Below are positions 41,640 to 42,059 of a DNA stretch of 42,059 nucleotides, one piece after another. The position numbers and the translations under genes were made by a program. The stretch comes from an uncultured Clostridia bacterium. Its GTDB lineage: Bacteria; Bacillota; Clostridia; Oscillospirales; Oscillospiraceae. Each line of letters opens with the position of its first letter. Within the stretch, counting starts at the first letter, position 1. Location: the NCBI GenBank assembly GCA_947165825.1, contig CAMVBX010000003.1, forward strand, positions 1 through 42,059, written 5' to 3'. The notes beneath the pieces were generated by a model that saw only the letters and a program-made list of their open reading frames with translations, had not been told where the DNA came from and ran no database searches.

Positions 41640-41668
41640 TTGTATTCTCCCCCAGAAAATGTTATCCT
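41640..41668 (+). promoter_or_regulatory. Promoter of the MoxR gene
   Basis: TTGTAT (41640-41645), 17-nt spacer, TATCCT (41663-41668); it begins right after the second 29-nt repeat and lies 42 nt before the start. Confidence 0.5.
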
Positions 41669-41709
41669 GTATACTGAGCATTTCTATGAATGATTAAGGC
41701 GGTGATCCT

Positions 41710-42059
41710 ATGTCTGCCATTCAGCTGGTGGAAAACGTAAAGAAGAATATCGGGAAGGTGATCGTGGGGAAGGAGGCCCAGGCGGAGGAGCTGCTTCTGG
41801 CTCTGGTCTGCGGCGGACACGTACTCATCGAGGACGTGCCCGGGATGGGAAAAACCACCCTGGTGACGGCTTTGGCCCGGTCCTTGAACTGCACCTATTC
41901 CCGCATCCAGTTCACCTCCGATCTCCTCCCCTCGGACGTGACCGGCTATACGGCCTTCAACCCCAAGACGGGGGAGCGGGAGGTCGTCTTCGGCGGCCTC
42001 ATGGCCCAGATCGTGCTGGCGGACGAGATCAACCGCACCAGCCCCAAGACACAGTCCAG
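41710..42059 (+). CDS. MoxR family AAA+ ATPase, N-terminal part (cut by window end)
   Basis: About 116 codons are visible. IEDVPGMGKTTLVTALARSL is the MoxR Walker A region, FTSDLLPSDVTGYTAFNPKT is a hallmark of the family and QIVLADEINRTSPKTQ contains Walker B. MoxR proteins act as chaperone-like ATPases, usually with a downstream DUF58/VWA protein and a transglutaminase, which would lie outside the window. GGCGGTGA precedes the ATG. Confidence 0.93.
   Translation, partial: MSAIQLVENVKKNIGKVIVGKEAQAEELLLALVCGGHVLIEDVPGMGKTTLVTALARSLNCTYSRIQFTSDLLPSDVTGYTAFNPKTGEREVVFGGLMAQIVLADEINRTSPKTQS

Noticed and set aside
1..42059. CRISPR arrays, tRNA/rRNA genes, intact insertion sequences or prophage genes
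   Set aside because: No regularly spaced repeats, no cloverleaf or rRNA-like sequence and no transposase, integrase or phage structural motifs were found on reading both strands.

Overview
The window reads as chromosome of a moderately GC-rich, anaerobic, Gram-positive member of the Clostridia (Oscillospirales/Lachnospirales-like). This is inferred from gene families: an NHLP-type peptide export system with a radical SAM/SPASM maturase, Ser/Thr partner-switching proteins, an S-layer-homology surface protein, lipoprotein signals of Gram-positive type, a CD1871A-type CXXC mini-protein with a NapH-like ferredoxin, a DUF3870 protein, and consensus sigma-A promoters with strong AGGAGG ribosome sites. 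No rRNA, tRNA, CRISPR array or intact transposase was found.

Layout. 1-1.1 kb: a minus-strand pair, the start of a membrane protein and an HTH-receiver regulator, then a gene remnant and a terminator. 1.2-8.4 kb: a peptide natural-product (RiPP) cluster on the plus strand: a miniature HlyD-like membrane protein, a C39 peptidase/ABC exporter, a second NHLP ABC protein, a radical SAM/SPASM maturase, and two translationally coupled precursor peptides with double-glycine leaders. 8.4-11.4 kb: a complete partner-switching triad (STAS antagonist, membrane PP2C phosphatase, RsbW-like kinase). 11.5-12.8 kb: an acetate kinase that carries a lipoprotein signal peptide. 12.9-15.5 kb: a NitT/TauT-type ABC importer (ATPase, permease, lipoprotein). 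15.6-24.8 kb: a 62-residue leader-like peptide followed by a 2,944-residue secreted protein with Calx-beta, CARDB, Ig-like and three C-terminal SLH repeats.

24.8-27.6 kb is an AT-richer accessory island with a Nudix-methyltransferase fusion gene, a decayed peptidase-like fragment, paired GGCTACA sites and copies of a dispersed hairpin repeat. 27.6-31.7 kb holds a DUF3870 protein and three paralogous cytidylate-kinase-like proteins whose nucleotide-binding loop looks lost; the third is fused to a sodium:solute symporter. 31.7-34.3 kb carries more repeat copies, a CoA-pyrophosphatase-type Nudix gene, a DUF554 membrane protein, a small helical protein and a metallophosphatase remnant. 34.3-36.3 kb (minus) is an M42 aminopeptidase/2-hydroxyacid dehydrogenase operon; divergent from it are a flavin reductase (36.6 kb), an ECF sigma/anti-sigma pair (37.2-39.3 kb), a thiol-redox operon (thioredoxin-like, 45-aa CXXC protein, NapH-like ferredoxin; 39.4-41.4 kb), a hairpin-rich spacer, and the start of a MoxR ATPase cut by the window end.

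Most notable: the RiPP locus with two unlike precursors and its adjoining partner-switching triad; an acetate kinase with a perfect lipobox; and a transporter-pseudokinase fusion next to two free-standing pseudokinase paralogues. All family calls come from reading motifs by eye; no database search was possible.
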